Shown here piece by piece: positions 11,976-23,500 of a DNA stretch of 64,000 bases (position 1 is the stretch's first letter; each line of letters starts with the position of its first letter). The position numbers and the translations under genes were made by a program. Origin of the DNA: Craterostigma plantagineum (taxonomy: Eukaryota; Streptophyta; Magnoliopsida; Lamiales; Linderniaceae); the NCBI GenBank assembly GCA_027422505.1, contig JAPQWV010000739.1, forward strand, positions 62,001 to 126,000, in the 5' to 3' direction. The notes under the pieces were generated by a model that was given only the letters and a program-made list of their open reading frames with translations, did no database searches and was not told the DNA's origin.

Positions 11976-14900
11976 TCAATGCCATGCACTATGATATCGC
12001 AACCCCATCTTATGTAGGTGTCTATCAAGCACTGCCTGTGAAAGAGGCTTAGTGAATGGGTCCGCCATGTTATCCGCGGTGTCTATCTTCTGCACGGCTA
12101 TGTAGCCTTGTTCAACGAATCCACGCAACACATGGTATTTTCTCTCTATATGTTTGGACTTGCTGTGAGACCTAGGTTCCTTGGCTTGAGCGATTGCCCC
12201 AGTATTGTCGCACCACAATAGCAGTGGGCAATCTGCTATGCCTGGAACAACTTCGAGTTCTTCTATGAACTTTCTCATCCAAACACCCTCCTTAGCCGCC
12301 TCAGAGGCTGCAATATACTCCGCTTCTGTGGTAGAATCGGCAGTAGTGCTTTGCTTAGAACTTTTCCAAGACACTGCTCCACCATTAAGCGTACAGACGA
12401 AACCAGAAGTAGATTTTCGGTCATCCACATCCGACTGGAAATTCGAATCGATATAACCGTCCACTTCTAATTCTCCATTTCCATAAACTAGTCCGTTTAA
12501 GGTACTTGAGGATATTCTTTACTGCGTTCCAATGGTCTTTGCCAGGGTTAGACTGATGTCGACTTACTATGCTCATAGCATATGCTATATCAGGTCGCGT
12601 GCATAGCATCGCGTACATCAAACTACCCACGGCAGATGCATAGGGAATTCCACTCATCTCTTTCCTATCTTCCTCACTTTGAGGACACATGGATTTCGAA
12701 AGATGAATTCCATGCCTCATCGGTAAGAATCCTCTCTTAGATTCATCCATCCGGTACCGTACCAGGATCTTTTCTAAATAGAGGGCCTGAGATAAACCTA
12801 TCAATTTGTTCGCACGATTTCTATAAAGACGAATACCAAGAATATAGGTTGCTTCTCCCAGGTCTTTCATGGAGAATTCAGTTGAAAGCCAAGCTTTCAC
12901 CTCAGAGAGCATTCCAATATCGTTTCCTATCAAAAGGATATCATCCACGTACAATACTAGGAACGATATCTTACTCCCACTGACCTTTTTGTAAACGCAT
13001 GGTTCGTCTTCATTCTTTACGAACCCGTAGTTCCTAAGTACTTCATCAAATCGGAGATTCCAACTCCTGGACGCTTGTTTAAGTCCATAAATGGACCTAT
13101 TCAGTTTGCACACTTTATGAGCATCTGTTCGTGATGTAAAACCCTTAGGTTGCTCCATATAGATCTCCTCCTGGAGGAATCCATTAAGAAAAGAGGTTTT
13201 CACATCCATCTGCCAGATCTCATAATCATAGTATGCTGCTATAGCCAGCAATATACGAATAGACTTTATCATTGCTACTGGTGAAAAAGTTTCCTCGTAG
13301 TCAATACCCTCTTTTTGATTGTACCCTTTTGCTACTAGCCTTGCTTTGTAGGTATCCACCAGTCCATCAGTTCCAATCTTTCTCTTGTAGATCCACTTAC
13401 ACCCTATAGGTCTAAAACCTTCAGGTAGGTCTACTAGAGTCCAGACTTGGTTAGTGTACATCGAGTCCATCTCTGCTTTCATAGCTTCGACCCATTTCTT
13501 AGAGTCGACATCCGTCATTGCCTGGTCATAGGTAGCGGGATCGTTCCCAACTGTCCCCACCGTCACAGCATCCCCGTGCTCGACGTGTACCATACCGTAT
13601 CTCTCAGGCATGTGAGATACTCTACCAGACCTGCACAATTCTGGTTGCGTCTCGGACTGTTCCTCTGTGCTTTCAGGCACTAATGTCTCTGGTGGCGTCT
13701 CATCTAACTCTCCAAGAGTCACTTCTCTGCCAGCTCCACCTTCTCGGACGAACTCTTCCTCGAGAAAGTGAGCATGAATGGCTACGACGATCCTCTGATC
13801 ATCATGGAAGTAAAAATAATATCCCATGCTCTCATCAGGATATCCAACGAAACGTCCTTTCGTGGACCTAGATTCAAGTTTGTCTGTTATCAGCTTTTTC
13901 ACAAAGGCGAGGCAACCCCAAACCCTAAGGTGATTTAAGCTTGGTTTCTTACCATTCCAAATTTCGTAAGGCACCCGATCAACAGACTTTGAAGGGAGTC
14001 TGTTCAAAACATACACGGCAGTTTGCAAGGCATATCCCCACAACGATATTGGGAGATCTGTATAGCTTAGCATAGATCGCACTTTGTCTAATAAAGTTCG
14101 ATTTCTGCGTTCAGCAACACCATTCAACTGTGGTGTTCTGGGCGGAGTTAACTGCGAAATTATTCCATGTTCTTTCAAAAAGTCGTCAAACTCGAGACTC
14201 ATATATTCACCACCTCGATCTGATCGAATGACTTTAATTTGTCTCCTAGTTTGATTTTCCACTAAAGTCTTAAATTCCTTGAACTTATCAAGCGTTTCTG
14301 ACTTATGCTTCATTAGATACACCAAGCCATAGCGAGAGTGATCATCAGTGAAGGTCACAAAATAGTGGAAATTACCACGGGCCGGAACTCTAAATGGCCC
14401 AGAAACGTCAGTATGGATCAAATCCAAAAGATTAGTGGCTCTTTGAAATGTCCCGGTGAAGGGAGACCTGGCCATTTTGCCGAGAATACAAGATTCGCAC
14501 GTTGGATAGGAATCTGATTCCAATGGCTTAATAATGCCATTTTTCTCTAACTCTTGAATCTTGCGAACTCCAGCATGACCGAGTCGAAGATGCCATAAAT
14601 ACTTTTTGTTTAACTCTAAGTTACGTTTGTTGGTAATTGCATTCACATGTTCTTGGACACTTACGTAATACAAACCATTTATTAACGTAGCATTTCCGAC
14701 ACATTTATTTCCAAAATAGATATCACAAACATTACTACTAAAGCGGAATTCATAACCAAGCCTGCTCAAAACAGGAATAGAAATAATGTTCTTAAGCCCC
14801 TTGGGCAACACAAGTACATCGGATAGATATAATACATGTCCAGTAGATAATTCGAGAGACTTCGATCCAACGTGAGTAGCTGACACACTATGTCCGCTGC

Positions 14901-15860
14901 CAACGTTAATCATGATCTCTCGATTTGCCAGCTTCCTACTTCGTTCCAGACCCTGGTTCAAAACACATATGTGAGCACTAGCTCCTGAGTCAAGAATCCA
15001 CGAAGTGGAAAATACAGTAAAAGAACAGTAAGTTTCGAAAACTTTACCTGAAGCCCCAAAAGCTCGAAGCTTGGGGCAGTCCCTTTTCCAATGGCCCAGC
15101 TCTTGGCAGTGAAGGCACTTGTCAGTTGCTTTTGCACCTTTAGATGCAGTCATCTTTTCTTTGCCCTTCTTCTTTATCCCTCCAGTAGGCTTTTTGAACT
15201 TGGGCTTGGCCTTGTTGGACTTAGATCTCTTAGATGTTTTCGTCACTACAAGCGCAACCTCTTTTCCTTTTCCCTTCTTTAATTCATGCTGAGTCTGAAT
15301 CAGCGTGTTCATTAATTCGGGAAGCAGAAATTGCCGATCGCTCAGACTGTAGTTTATGATAAACTGAGCGAATGAGGCTGGGAGCGACTGAAGAATCAGG
15401 TCAATATGGAGCTCATGATGAATGGGGCAATTGAGCGAAGCCAGTTCCTCAATATACCCAATGAGCTTACGCACATGTACAGCAACATCTGCACCTTCTG
15501 CCATCTTAGTATGAAAGAGCTTATCGGCAGCGCGATATCGAGACGATCTCGACATCTCGCCGTACAGCTCCTTCAGATGATGCAATATCCCATATCCTTC
15601 TCAGAATATTGGCGCTGCAGATAATTGTTCATCCCAGCCAACATAAAAGCCTTAGCCCGGGCACTATCAGCCATCCACTTGGCATGATACTCCCGTTCTG
15701 CATCAGTTGAATCCTCCCCGGGTTCAATTGGTATAGGTCCATCAAGGACATACGCAATACGTTCCAGAGTAAGGACAATCCTTAAGTTACGGAGCCAGTC
15801 CGCAAGGTTTGGACCTTCCAAACGGTTTTCCGTTATCAATGAAACAAATGGTGACGTCAT
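11976..15860 (-). pseudogene. Element F gag-pol polyprotein, nearly intact (two frame changes)
   Basis: Gag starts at 15860 (start MTSPFVSLITENRLEG) and shifts frame near 15580 into a long frame of about 1054 codons. That frame holds, in order, a zinc knuckle ([14 protein letters not shown]), protease active site DSGA (residues 199-202 of the long frame), the HHCC region ([20 protein letters not shown]), integrase D393, D456 and E492 (a DD35E arrangement), and reverse transcriptase with YVDD at about 879-882. A second frame change near 12470 separates RNase H (11976-12464; [33 protein letters not shown]). Every catalytic residue checked is present. Either change could be real damage, or the first could conceivably be programmed; repair of both would give a full polyprotein, so this is a young copy. 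Confidence 0.93.
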
Positions 15861-17478
15861 TGTATTTTTGTAGAAAGAAAACTATCTGCAGAAATAAAGA
15901 ATAATTAGGTTCTACGTATTATTCATCAAGTACAAATAAGGACTTTTCATTTTGGTTGACTCCCACTATTTTTCTCAAAATCTCATTCTCCCGATAGAGA
16001 TTTCGGAAACCTCGTTGATGGTTCCATAGTGGAGTTGATTTCCCCGCTCCGCAAAAATAAGCCTCAACCTAACAGTTTGTTGGCCCATGTAATTGGACGG
16101 CGCCATGTCTAACACGAACCCATCTAATGAGTGTTTCAACTACTTTGTCTCCGGTTAGAAACCCTCACGCTAACACGAATAATTGGAAAATAACCGTCTA
16201 AGTGTAACCTATCAACTTCTTGCTCAATCCTAGCATTTAGAAATTCCGCCCGTAGGATAACACTTTATAAGGCGTGAATATGTTTCGAAGAGCGGCGTTT
16301 CTAAAACTCACTCGAGCTGACTACAACAAAAGCAAAATGTTTGGCGCCAATAACTCGGAGCAAACCTCACATTCACTCAAGCCGTAACAGTTTCAAGCTT
16401 GATAGAAGACAGGAACCAAGTTCCTTTACCCACTTAGTATTTAATCAAACGGGAGAATACGTCTCACATACTAAAGCACATAATAATGCACATCACGTCA
16501 AACAAATATGCACAAAATTGCGGTAAACCTAGTTTGCCTACAAGACCGTCAATGTGGACTATTTCTACTCTACTACAATTATTTTTTTTTTTAAAACTAC
16601 ATCTCTACTTCTTCGGCTTTGGCACCATGTCAACGAGCAACCTCCAAGTTCTCGAACGACCTCGTCGTGGTCCGATCTCGTACTCGTACGGCCACCATAC
16701 TTAAACTAATTTTCTAAAATTAATAAAATACAAAACGGGGGGAATCAACTGTCCCGGACAACCCGTATAAAAACTAATACAACCCGGGGGGACCGTGTCA
16801 CCCTTAACATACTACCCGGAAATTAGAACCTAAGTCCACGTTGACGCCTTTAATCGTATCATACATGCACAACATAAACACGTATGCAACAACAACACGC
16901 TCCTAGAAACCGAAACGAAATTTGTGCTAGTTCTAAACTTAAGACCCAATATGGTATTTAGTTGGGCCTAAATCTAGTCAAGCCCATAATACTATATTTT
17001 GGGCCCAACCTTTTTTAATATCCAAATATGAAATGAATTGGACCGTATCCTAGTTGGCCCATCGGGGTTTCTAAAATCCCCGGTACCCAAAATACAACCA
17101 TCGGTCACTTATCGCTACTCCATTGGAGTTGGAGTTCACCGTCACCGGAATTTAAAGCCGGATCCGTTGAACGTCTCGGTCCCAATATAAGTAATACGTT
17201 ACTTTAACGCACGACAGGGGGCAACAGCTCATTTCGAGCTCTCAACCTCACGACCAAGCATGAAATTATGAATCGCGGGGAAGACAACCACTACGGTTTC
17301 TTACCATGTCGCTGCGCTACGCCGAACCGCTCGCAACGAGACGGTCCCGACCATGCGAGCGCTCGGTTTGCAAGATCAAACCAAGATCGACTCATGCTAT
17401 GACGCTTGAGCGACTCAGTGCCTTGCACAACCGAGTTCATTTCGGGTTTGTTTATGTCATTTCTTAACACCGAGCCTG
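15861..17478 (-). other. Element F untranslated leader
   Basis: 1.6 kb between the primer-binding site and the gag start. Only short unsupported frames occur, on either strand; no known domain was recognised. It has a poly-T run near 16580-16592. Confidence 0.75.
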
Positions 17479-17490
17479 GCTCTGATACCA
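17479..17490 (-). promoter_or_regulatory. Element F primer-binding site (initiator Met-tRNA)
   Basis: GCTCTGATACCA on the plus strand, i.e. TGGTATCAGAGC in element orientation, one base from the 5' LTR. Confidence 0.92.
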
Positions 17491-17491
17491 C

Positions 17492-18057
17492 TGTTGGGGA
17501 GAGTGAATTTCAAAAATTTTCTCACCACCGTTACTAAGATCGTGATCGGTAATAAAGAAAACGTGCATAAACAACACATAATAGAGTAGAATGTATTACC
17601 CTCGTAGCGAATATCCCTAGCTCCCGGTTGTAGTAAACCGTTCCACGCTTCCACGAGCCACGCCGAAGAGAATCACGCCGACCCCAAAATGTATCACAAA
17701 CCAATCCCTCCCAAGGATGGCTAGAGAGGGAATGGAGTTGTTTTTAAGAGATATGTTTCCTCAAAATTTTCCACTAAGGTTGGTACTTTATTTTTCTCTC
17801 TCAAAAGTGAAAAATACATATGAAAACTTAAGTTGTTCACTATGAGAAACTTAGATATATTATAGGCCACGAAATTAGTTAAGAAAATACCATATTTTAT
17901 ACTTTGAAAGTGATTTGTACCATACAAAAATAATATGTCAAAAACATAATGGCCTACCCTTAAAAAATATATACTAAGGGTTAATATTGCTTAAAAATAT
18001 TTTTGGCATTAAATTAAAAGATAGAAAACAACATCTTGGCATTTTGCATTCCACATG

Positions 18058-18120
<63 letters not shown>

Positions 18121-19488
18121 TAATTTCGAAAATTAAAAATAAAATACCATTTTACCCTTGTGTTAAAAGTTGGGCCAATAAATAAATTAAGTCCAATATC
18201 TAATAAAGGCTCAATTTTATTATCAATAAATTAAGCCCAATATCTAATAATGGCTTAATATTATTTTTGGTAGAAAATAAATTAATTAAACCCAATATCT
18301 AATAAAGGCTTAATATTATTTTTCAGCCAAAAGCCCACACTTAAATATTTTTCCAAATACTCACGTACCATTATTATGAACGACTCAAAGCCCGTTATAT
18401 CTCTCTTTGATAGATACTATCTTAGTGATCCTTTTTAAGCCCGATTCTCTTGGTTCGTCTCAACCCGGCAAGGGAGGAATCCAAGAATTCAGTATGCGCC
18501 TAGCCAATCCCACGGTACCGAATAGATCCCGTGTTGAGTACGATCTTCATCGTTTCACGAACCAACTATAGATTATCGTAGTACGTTTAGACCCTTCACA
18601 TATGTCCCGGTCGAGTGAGAGTCATGGTTACGTCAACCTCACTAACTCGACACTATGACAGATTCATGACTGATGAAATTACTAAACTGCACTCCATGTC
18701 TTACTTGAGTCAGTTTATTGCTTTGGCCAAAGACTTCGTAATTTCCCGTCCCCAAATATTCATAGGACATATATCTCATTTACTAATGAGACTGTGAATC
18801 CCTCACGTCTGTCTATGCCCGGCAGTCACCCTTCATTGTCAAGACCGCATGTCGCTGCTGAGCCATGTTCTACCTCGAACAATGCGGGTCTAGCAAACTA
18901 GTGACAAGTCAAGACTCTGAAGTCAACTCCGTCAAAGACCCTTTGGTCTAAGGTCCACGTACACTACTATAGTCAATCAATCAATCATTGACGCCTTATC
19001 AGAGTAATAGGCCATGTGATCATCGATTACGAATCGTGTCCAAATATAAGTTAATCCCCAATTCAACTTATATCAATGTTACGACCTCCCACTTCACAAG
19101 TGAATGGTTGGCACAACCATTTAGGAGTCATCAACAAATAAGTCATAATCGACATTCAGTCACCCTACTGAGTCTAAGACTTATGGACTAATTTAATATC
19201 TGAGATTAATAGCTCATCTGTGCCTCCTCTCTCATCCCATGAGAATCGATAACTAAACTCGTGTATATGGGATTTATTTATTTACCGTTTTATCAGATGC
19301 CAAATAAGAACTAAAGGTAAATAAATAATAAGCCTATAAAGGAATAATGTAAAATCACATAAAACAAATATTCCATAATTAAGTATTCAAATACAATATT
19401 CATATACATGGTGAATAATACATCGGGTAAATACAAGTTCCCTATTCATTTCATCCTCGAATGGCATTCTGAGGGCACATTCCTAACA
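17492..19488 (-). repeat. Element F 5' LTR
   Basis: 1997 bp. It matches 9980-11960 throughout. The extra length is mostly a longer (AT)n run at about 18066-18116. It ends in CATTCCTAACA. Confidence 0.95.
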
Positions 19489-20555
19489 ATTCTCACCGAA
19501 GAGGCTGAGTGGGTGAACGACACTTCAGAAGACGAGGAGCCTAAGGATGAAGGTTGCTGCATGGCAAGGCTGGTCGAACATGACGATGACGAAGAGATGG
19601 TTGACATCGGTGAGAACACAGCTAAGACTTCCACCAACGCCGAGTCTGAGGTACGAATCTCACAACTCGATGATGTGTTTAATCACCGACACACCATTAA
19701 GAAACCCACTGTAGACGCTAGGGATTATGATGAACTTAAGCTAAAATTTGAAAACAACTATGCCTTACTTAGTTTAAAAGTAGAAGAGCTCGCTGGTGCA
19801 AACGAACGTCTTATGGCCTCTGAAGCGTTGGTCAAACGTCTGCAAAGCAAGAACAAACAAAGTGAGACTAAGGTTAAGGAAACTACACTAGCCATCAGTT
19901 CATGTGAAACTTCTCGCCTCCTAACGGCCTCCCAATATGAACTGCTTACAAAGGAAAGAGTTAGGCTATACCAAAAGGTGAAAGAACTTGAAGAGCAACT
20001 TCACCTTAGAAAAAAGGCCGCACACATCTTATGCCTATTGAACCAACCAGTTGAAACTGAATTCTACGACGCCCGGATGGGAATCGGCCTGGCCAGCAAC
20101 TGCGATCCAACGCCACTAATTGTTAAAAGGTATAACATGTACAGTACATCATTCCTACAAACGAGGAAGGGTACTCCCTCACAGCTCATGCCGTTTGTAA
20201 GATCCTCCTCCGTTGTCCTTTCGGAAGAAAAGAGGGAGCATAACATTCTCTGGGCAGAAATCGCATACGACTACGCAGAATTGAACACTAGCTACAAGAC
20301 TAAAAAGCCTTCACTCACTGAGGACATCAAATCTCAGTTCCCAACCGAAGAACAGGAAATTGCTTTTCGAGAAGCACTTTCTCGCATCTATGTCCCAGAG
20401 AAACTTCTGATCATAGCAGAACTAGAATGAACCATAGAAGTAGAGCGGAAAGCCTTTGCAAAAGAGCGAGAAGATCTACTTAACAAAATCTTTACCCTAG
20501 AGCAATTTCACAATACGAACAAACCTTCTACGTCGAGTCAAGTACCCGATTCTCA
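19489..20555 (+). pseudogene. Element E gag, C-terminal coiled-coil part
   Basis: This is the continuation of E's gag after F. It opens with an acidic stretch (LTEEAEWVNDTSEDEEP) and long heptad-like helices (YDELKLKFENNYALLSLKVEELA, split here by residue count: VKRLQSKNKQSETKVKE, RVRLYQKVKELEEQLHL), typical of copia elements with an extended gag. An in-frame TGA at 20428-20430 interrupts it in the context GAA-TGA-ACC; the same frame then continues (VERKAFAKEREDLLNKIF) to about 20555, where it breaks off into D's minus-strand pol. The apparent ATG at 19408 lies in F's LTR and is not E's start. Confidence 0.85.
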
Positions 20556-23500
20556 CAGTTCCGACTATTGTTTTCCCATGTGGACGGGGTACCAAGGTCC
20601 ACACTTGAAGATATTCGAATTGTTGATTTCCTCTTGCATCGCAACTATCCAATCCGAGTCTCGTAGTGCGTCTGCTACCTTAGTAGGCTCGTTTTGACTC
20701 AGGAAGCAGCTAAATAGACTGTGTTGACAACGTGTCCTCACTCCATCCGAAGGATCGCCAGTTATCTGATCAACCGGGTGACCTCTAGTCCACTTGCGCT
20801 CATGAGGCAAGGCTAAAGTCGATACGTCAGCCATCTGTGGGTCTAAATTTCCTATAGTCTCCGATTGATCATTTGTTGAGGAAGTTCCAACACTGCACTT
20901 GGATCGATCGTCTCTGATAATACTTCCTCGATGACCACTGTAGGTTCTTCGTTATTCTGCGGCAATTCTGAATCGGGTGGGGTAGAGATATGAGAAGAAC
21001 TTGGTACGTCGGTCTCGCCGGGTGGGGAATCCACTGTAGGCGTAGCAGTGCATGACCGATATACTGGTTCGAAGAGAGAATCCAAATCGTCTAATACAAG
21101 TCTCGTTGCTTCTTCTGACGTTGAATTCGGAGTTGTTGCCACCTTCTGTTGGTTTTGTGCCAACACACCAGTGATTACGGGTTCTGAGATGTTGTCTTCA
21201 GAAACCAATGGGTTAAGTACGGGTCCTGAACTGAGTTGTGCAGGAGCCATCTGGTTAGGCACGGGTCCTGGACTGAACTGACCAGAAGCCATATCTGCCA
21301 CTTCGTGGAAAGTGACATTATAGCTTTCCTTAATTGTTCGGTTGGACTTGATGTATCGGTACGCTTTTGATGTTGAAGAATACCCGATGAAAGTTGTTTC
21401 GAATGCTTTAGGGTCGAACTTTGCACGTTGCTCTCTGTCGTTCGCCACAAAGCACTTGCACCCGAAGACTTTAAGGAATGAGATGTTGGGCACTCTATTA
21501 TTCACAATCTCGTACGAAGTCTTATTGAACCGTTTGTGAACCACCATCCTGTTTTGGGTAAAACAGGCGGTATTAACTGCCTCAGCCCATGAAAGTGTGG
21601 AAGTCCTGAATGGATCAGCATTGTACGAGCTGCTTCCACTAGTGTTCGGTTTTTCCTTTCAACGACCCCATTTTGTTGAGGTGTTTTGGCGGCTGAAAAT
21701 TGTTGACTTATACCAAGTTTCTGATAAAATGCACCGAGGTGGTTGTTCTTCGTTGTCTGAATAACTTGAATAGTCTGTTGCAGCAGATTTTGAGTAGTGT
21801 TCACAAAGTTGATAATCAAATCACCGGTCTCATCTTTGGTTCGGAGGAACTTTTTCCACGTGTAGCGAGAGTAGTCATCAACGATCACTAACACATACTT
21901 TCTTCCATTGATACTCTGAGTCTGCATCGGCCCACAGAGATCCATGTGTATGAGTTCCAATGGTCGAGAAGTAGACGCAATTTGCTTGACGTGATGCTCG
22001 ATTCATTTTTCCCAATTGACATGCCGAACACTGATGCTCCCTTTGTAGTAGTATAGTTGGAAGACCGTCAACCAACTTTTTCGTAGAAAGACGTTGGAGA
22101 GCTTTCATATTTAGATGAGACAGTCGTTGATGCCATAGGCTGTTCCTCTATAATCAATCTGAGAGATGAGGCATACAGCTGTCGAGGGCCGCACGGACGT
22201 CAGGTTGATCGTGTAAAGATTGGATTTCCGAAGTCCTTAGCCTGACTATCCAAAATTTTGCACCGGTCAGCATGAAAGACCACCTGGAACCCTTTGTCAC
22301 AGAACCGGCCTATGCTGAACAAGTTATGGCCGAGGCCTTCGACATACGAGACATCTTTTATTGTCAAATTCTCCAGAATGATTCTCCAAATCAAAGTATT
22401 GGAGCTGAGTCATTGTTTTCGAATCTGACTTTGCCGTTTGGTCGGTCTTTGTAGTTGCTCAGCAGCTCTTGTTTACCAGTCATGTGTGTGGAGCAACCAG
22501 AGTCGAGGTACCACACATGATGGATCTGCAAAAACAAATTAGAGAGCTTTAGGTACCAACTTAAGCATGGGTCCTCTCAGATTAGCAGATTTAGTGTTGG
22601 GTTAGATATGATTCCTAAAGTTTTATTCGGAGGAGTTTTAATAACCCATTTCACTTTCGAAGAAGTGGGTTTGGGTTTTGCCTCTATAGGAGACTTGGCC
22701 TTTTTGGCTTTTGTCGTCCTAGGCGGAGATTTAGGAACCCATTTGGGTTGAACCTTGCAGGGAAGGTTAATTTCAGCACGTACAAATGCTTTGGAAGGTT
22801 TGACCGAGGAAAAGATCTTTTCTTTCGATAATCTCCTAAGGTGCTTGGGGGACTCAATATTTACGGGATACCTCAGGTGAGTACAGGCATGTACACCGCC
22901 ATAAGCTTTCTTTATGGCTGGATCTTGTTTCCTACGGGTCTTTCTTGTGGCATTTGTTTCAGAATGATTATTGGTAATTTTTGAGGTAGAGCCTATTTCG
23001 AAATTGTCGCTTCTAAAGGTGATAGGCTAAAGTGAACAAGTAGAAGCAATTATTTTGAACGTAGAAATGGCTCTTTTATTACTACGTGTCTTTTATTGTA
23101 ACAGAAGGAGTAACATTTTTAGAAACATTCAAATCTACTGGCTCCTTCTTTATCTTAGAACTAGACACTCTCGCCTTCGTTTTCAGTGCTGGCCCTACGC
23201 TCCCTGTGGATGTATGTGAAATAGAGTTAGTCTTAGCACTTTTAATAGAAGTATTAATGCTCTTTTGATCTTTCGAAGGCGATTTTTCGATTTTCACGCT
23301 TTTTTATAATAGCGTCAGAGGTACTTTGGGAGGATGAGGAAGCCTTGAGATTTTCCATCTCCTTAAAGAACTTTCTCTTTTCAGCTTCGAAATTCTCTCG
23401 TTCTTTATCTAATTTTGCCTGTGACTCCTCTATCTGTTTTATGATAGGGGGTTTGTAGAGAGAATTTTGATAATTAACCTTTTTGACTTTCTCGTAGTGG

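Larger units (their letters stand above)
9980..19488 (-). mobile_element. Element F: Ty1/copia retrotransposon with about 2 kb LTRs, nested in E's gag; the most recent of this nest
   Basis: The LTRs are 9980-11960 and 17492-19488, nearly identical by eye. They begin TGTTGGGGAGAG and end CATTCCTAACA. The minus-strand primer-binding site complement is at 17479-17490, and the purine tract lies beside the 3' LTR at 11961-11972. Flanks catct (9975-9979) and attct (19489-19493) are an imperfect 5 bp duplication; removing one copy restores E's gag frame exactly, which supports the boundaries. Gag-pol (11976-15860) is nearly intact. Confidence 0.95.
6993..20555 (+). mobile_element. Element E: Ty1/copia retrotransposon on the plus strand, 3' half deleted, nested in D
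   Basis: The 5' LTR is 6993-7290 (TGTTAGG...ACCAACA), followed by the primer-binding site TGGTATCAGAGC (7293-7304), a 1.5 kb leader, and gag (8826-9979, resuming 19489 to about 20555 after element F). Gag then breaks off in the middle of D's minus-strand integrase/RT junction. No E pol or 3' LTR is present. One deletion running from E's gag through E's missing half and D's RT/RNase H would explain both losses. E is the only member of this nest on the plus strand. Confidence 0.85.

Noticed and set aside
19408..19488. Start of a coding region at the ATG at 19408
   Set aside because: That ATG lies in element F's LTR; the gag frame of E enters only after 19488.
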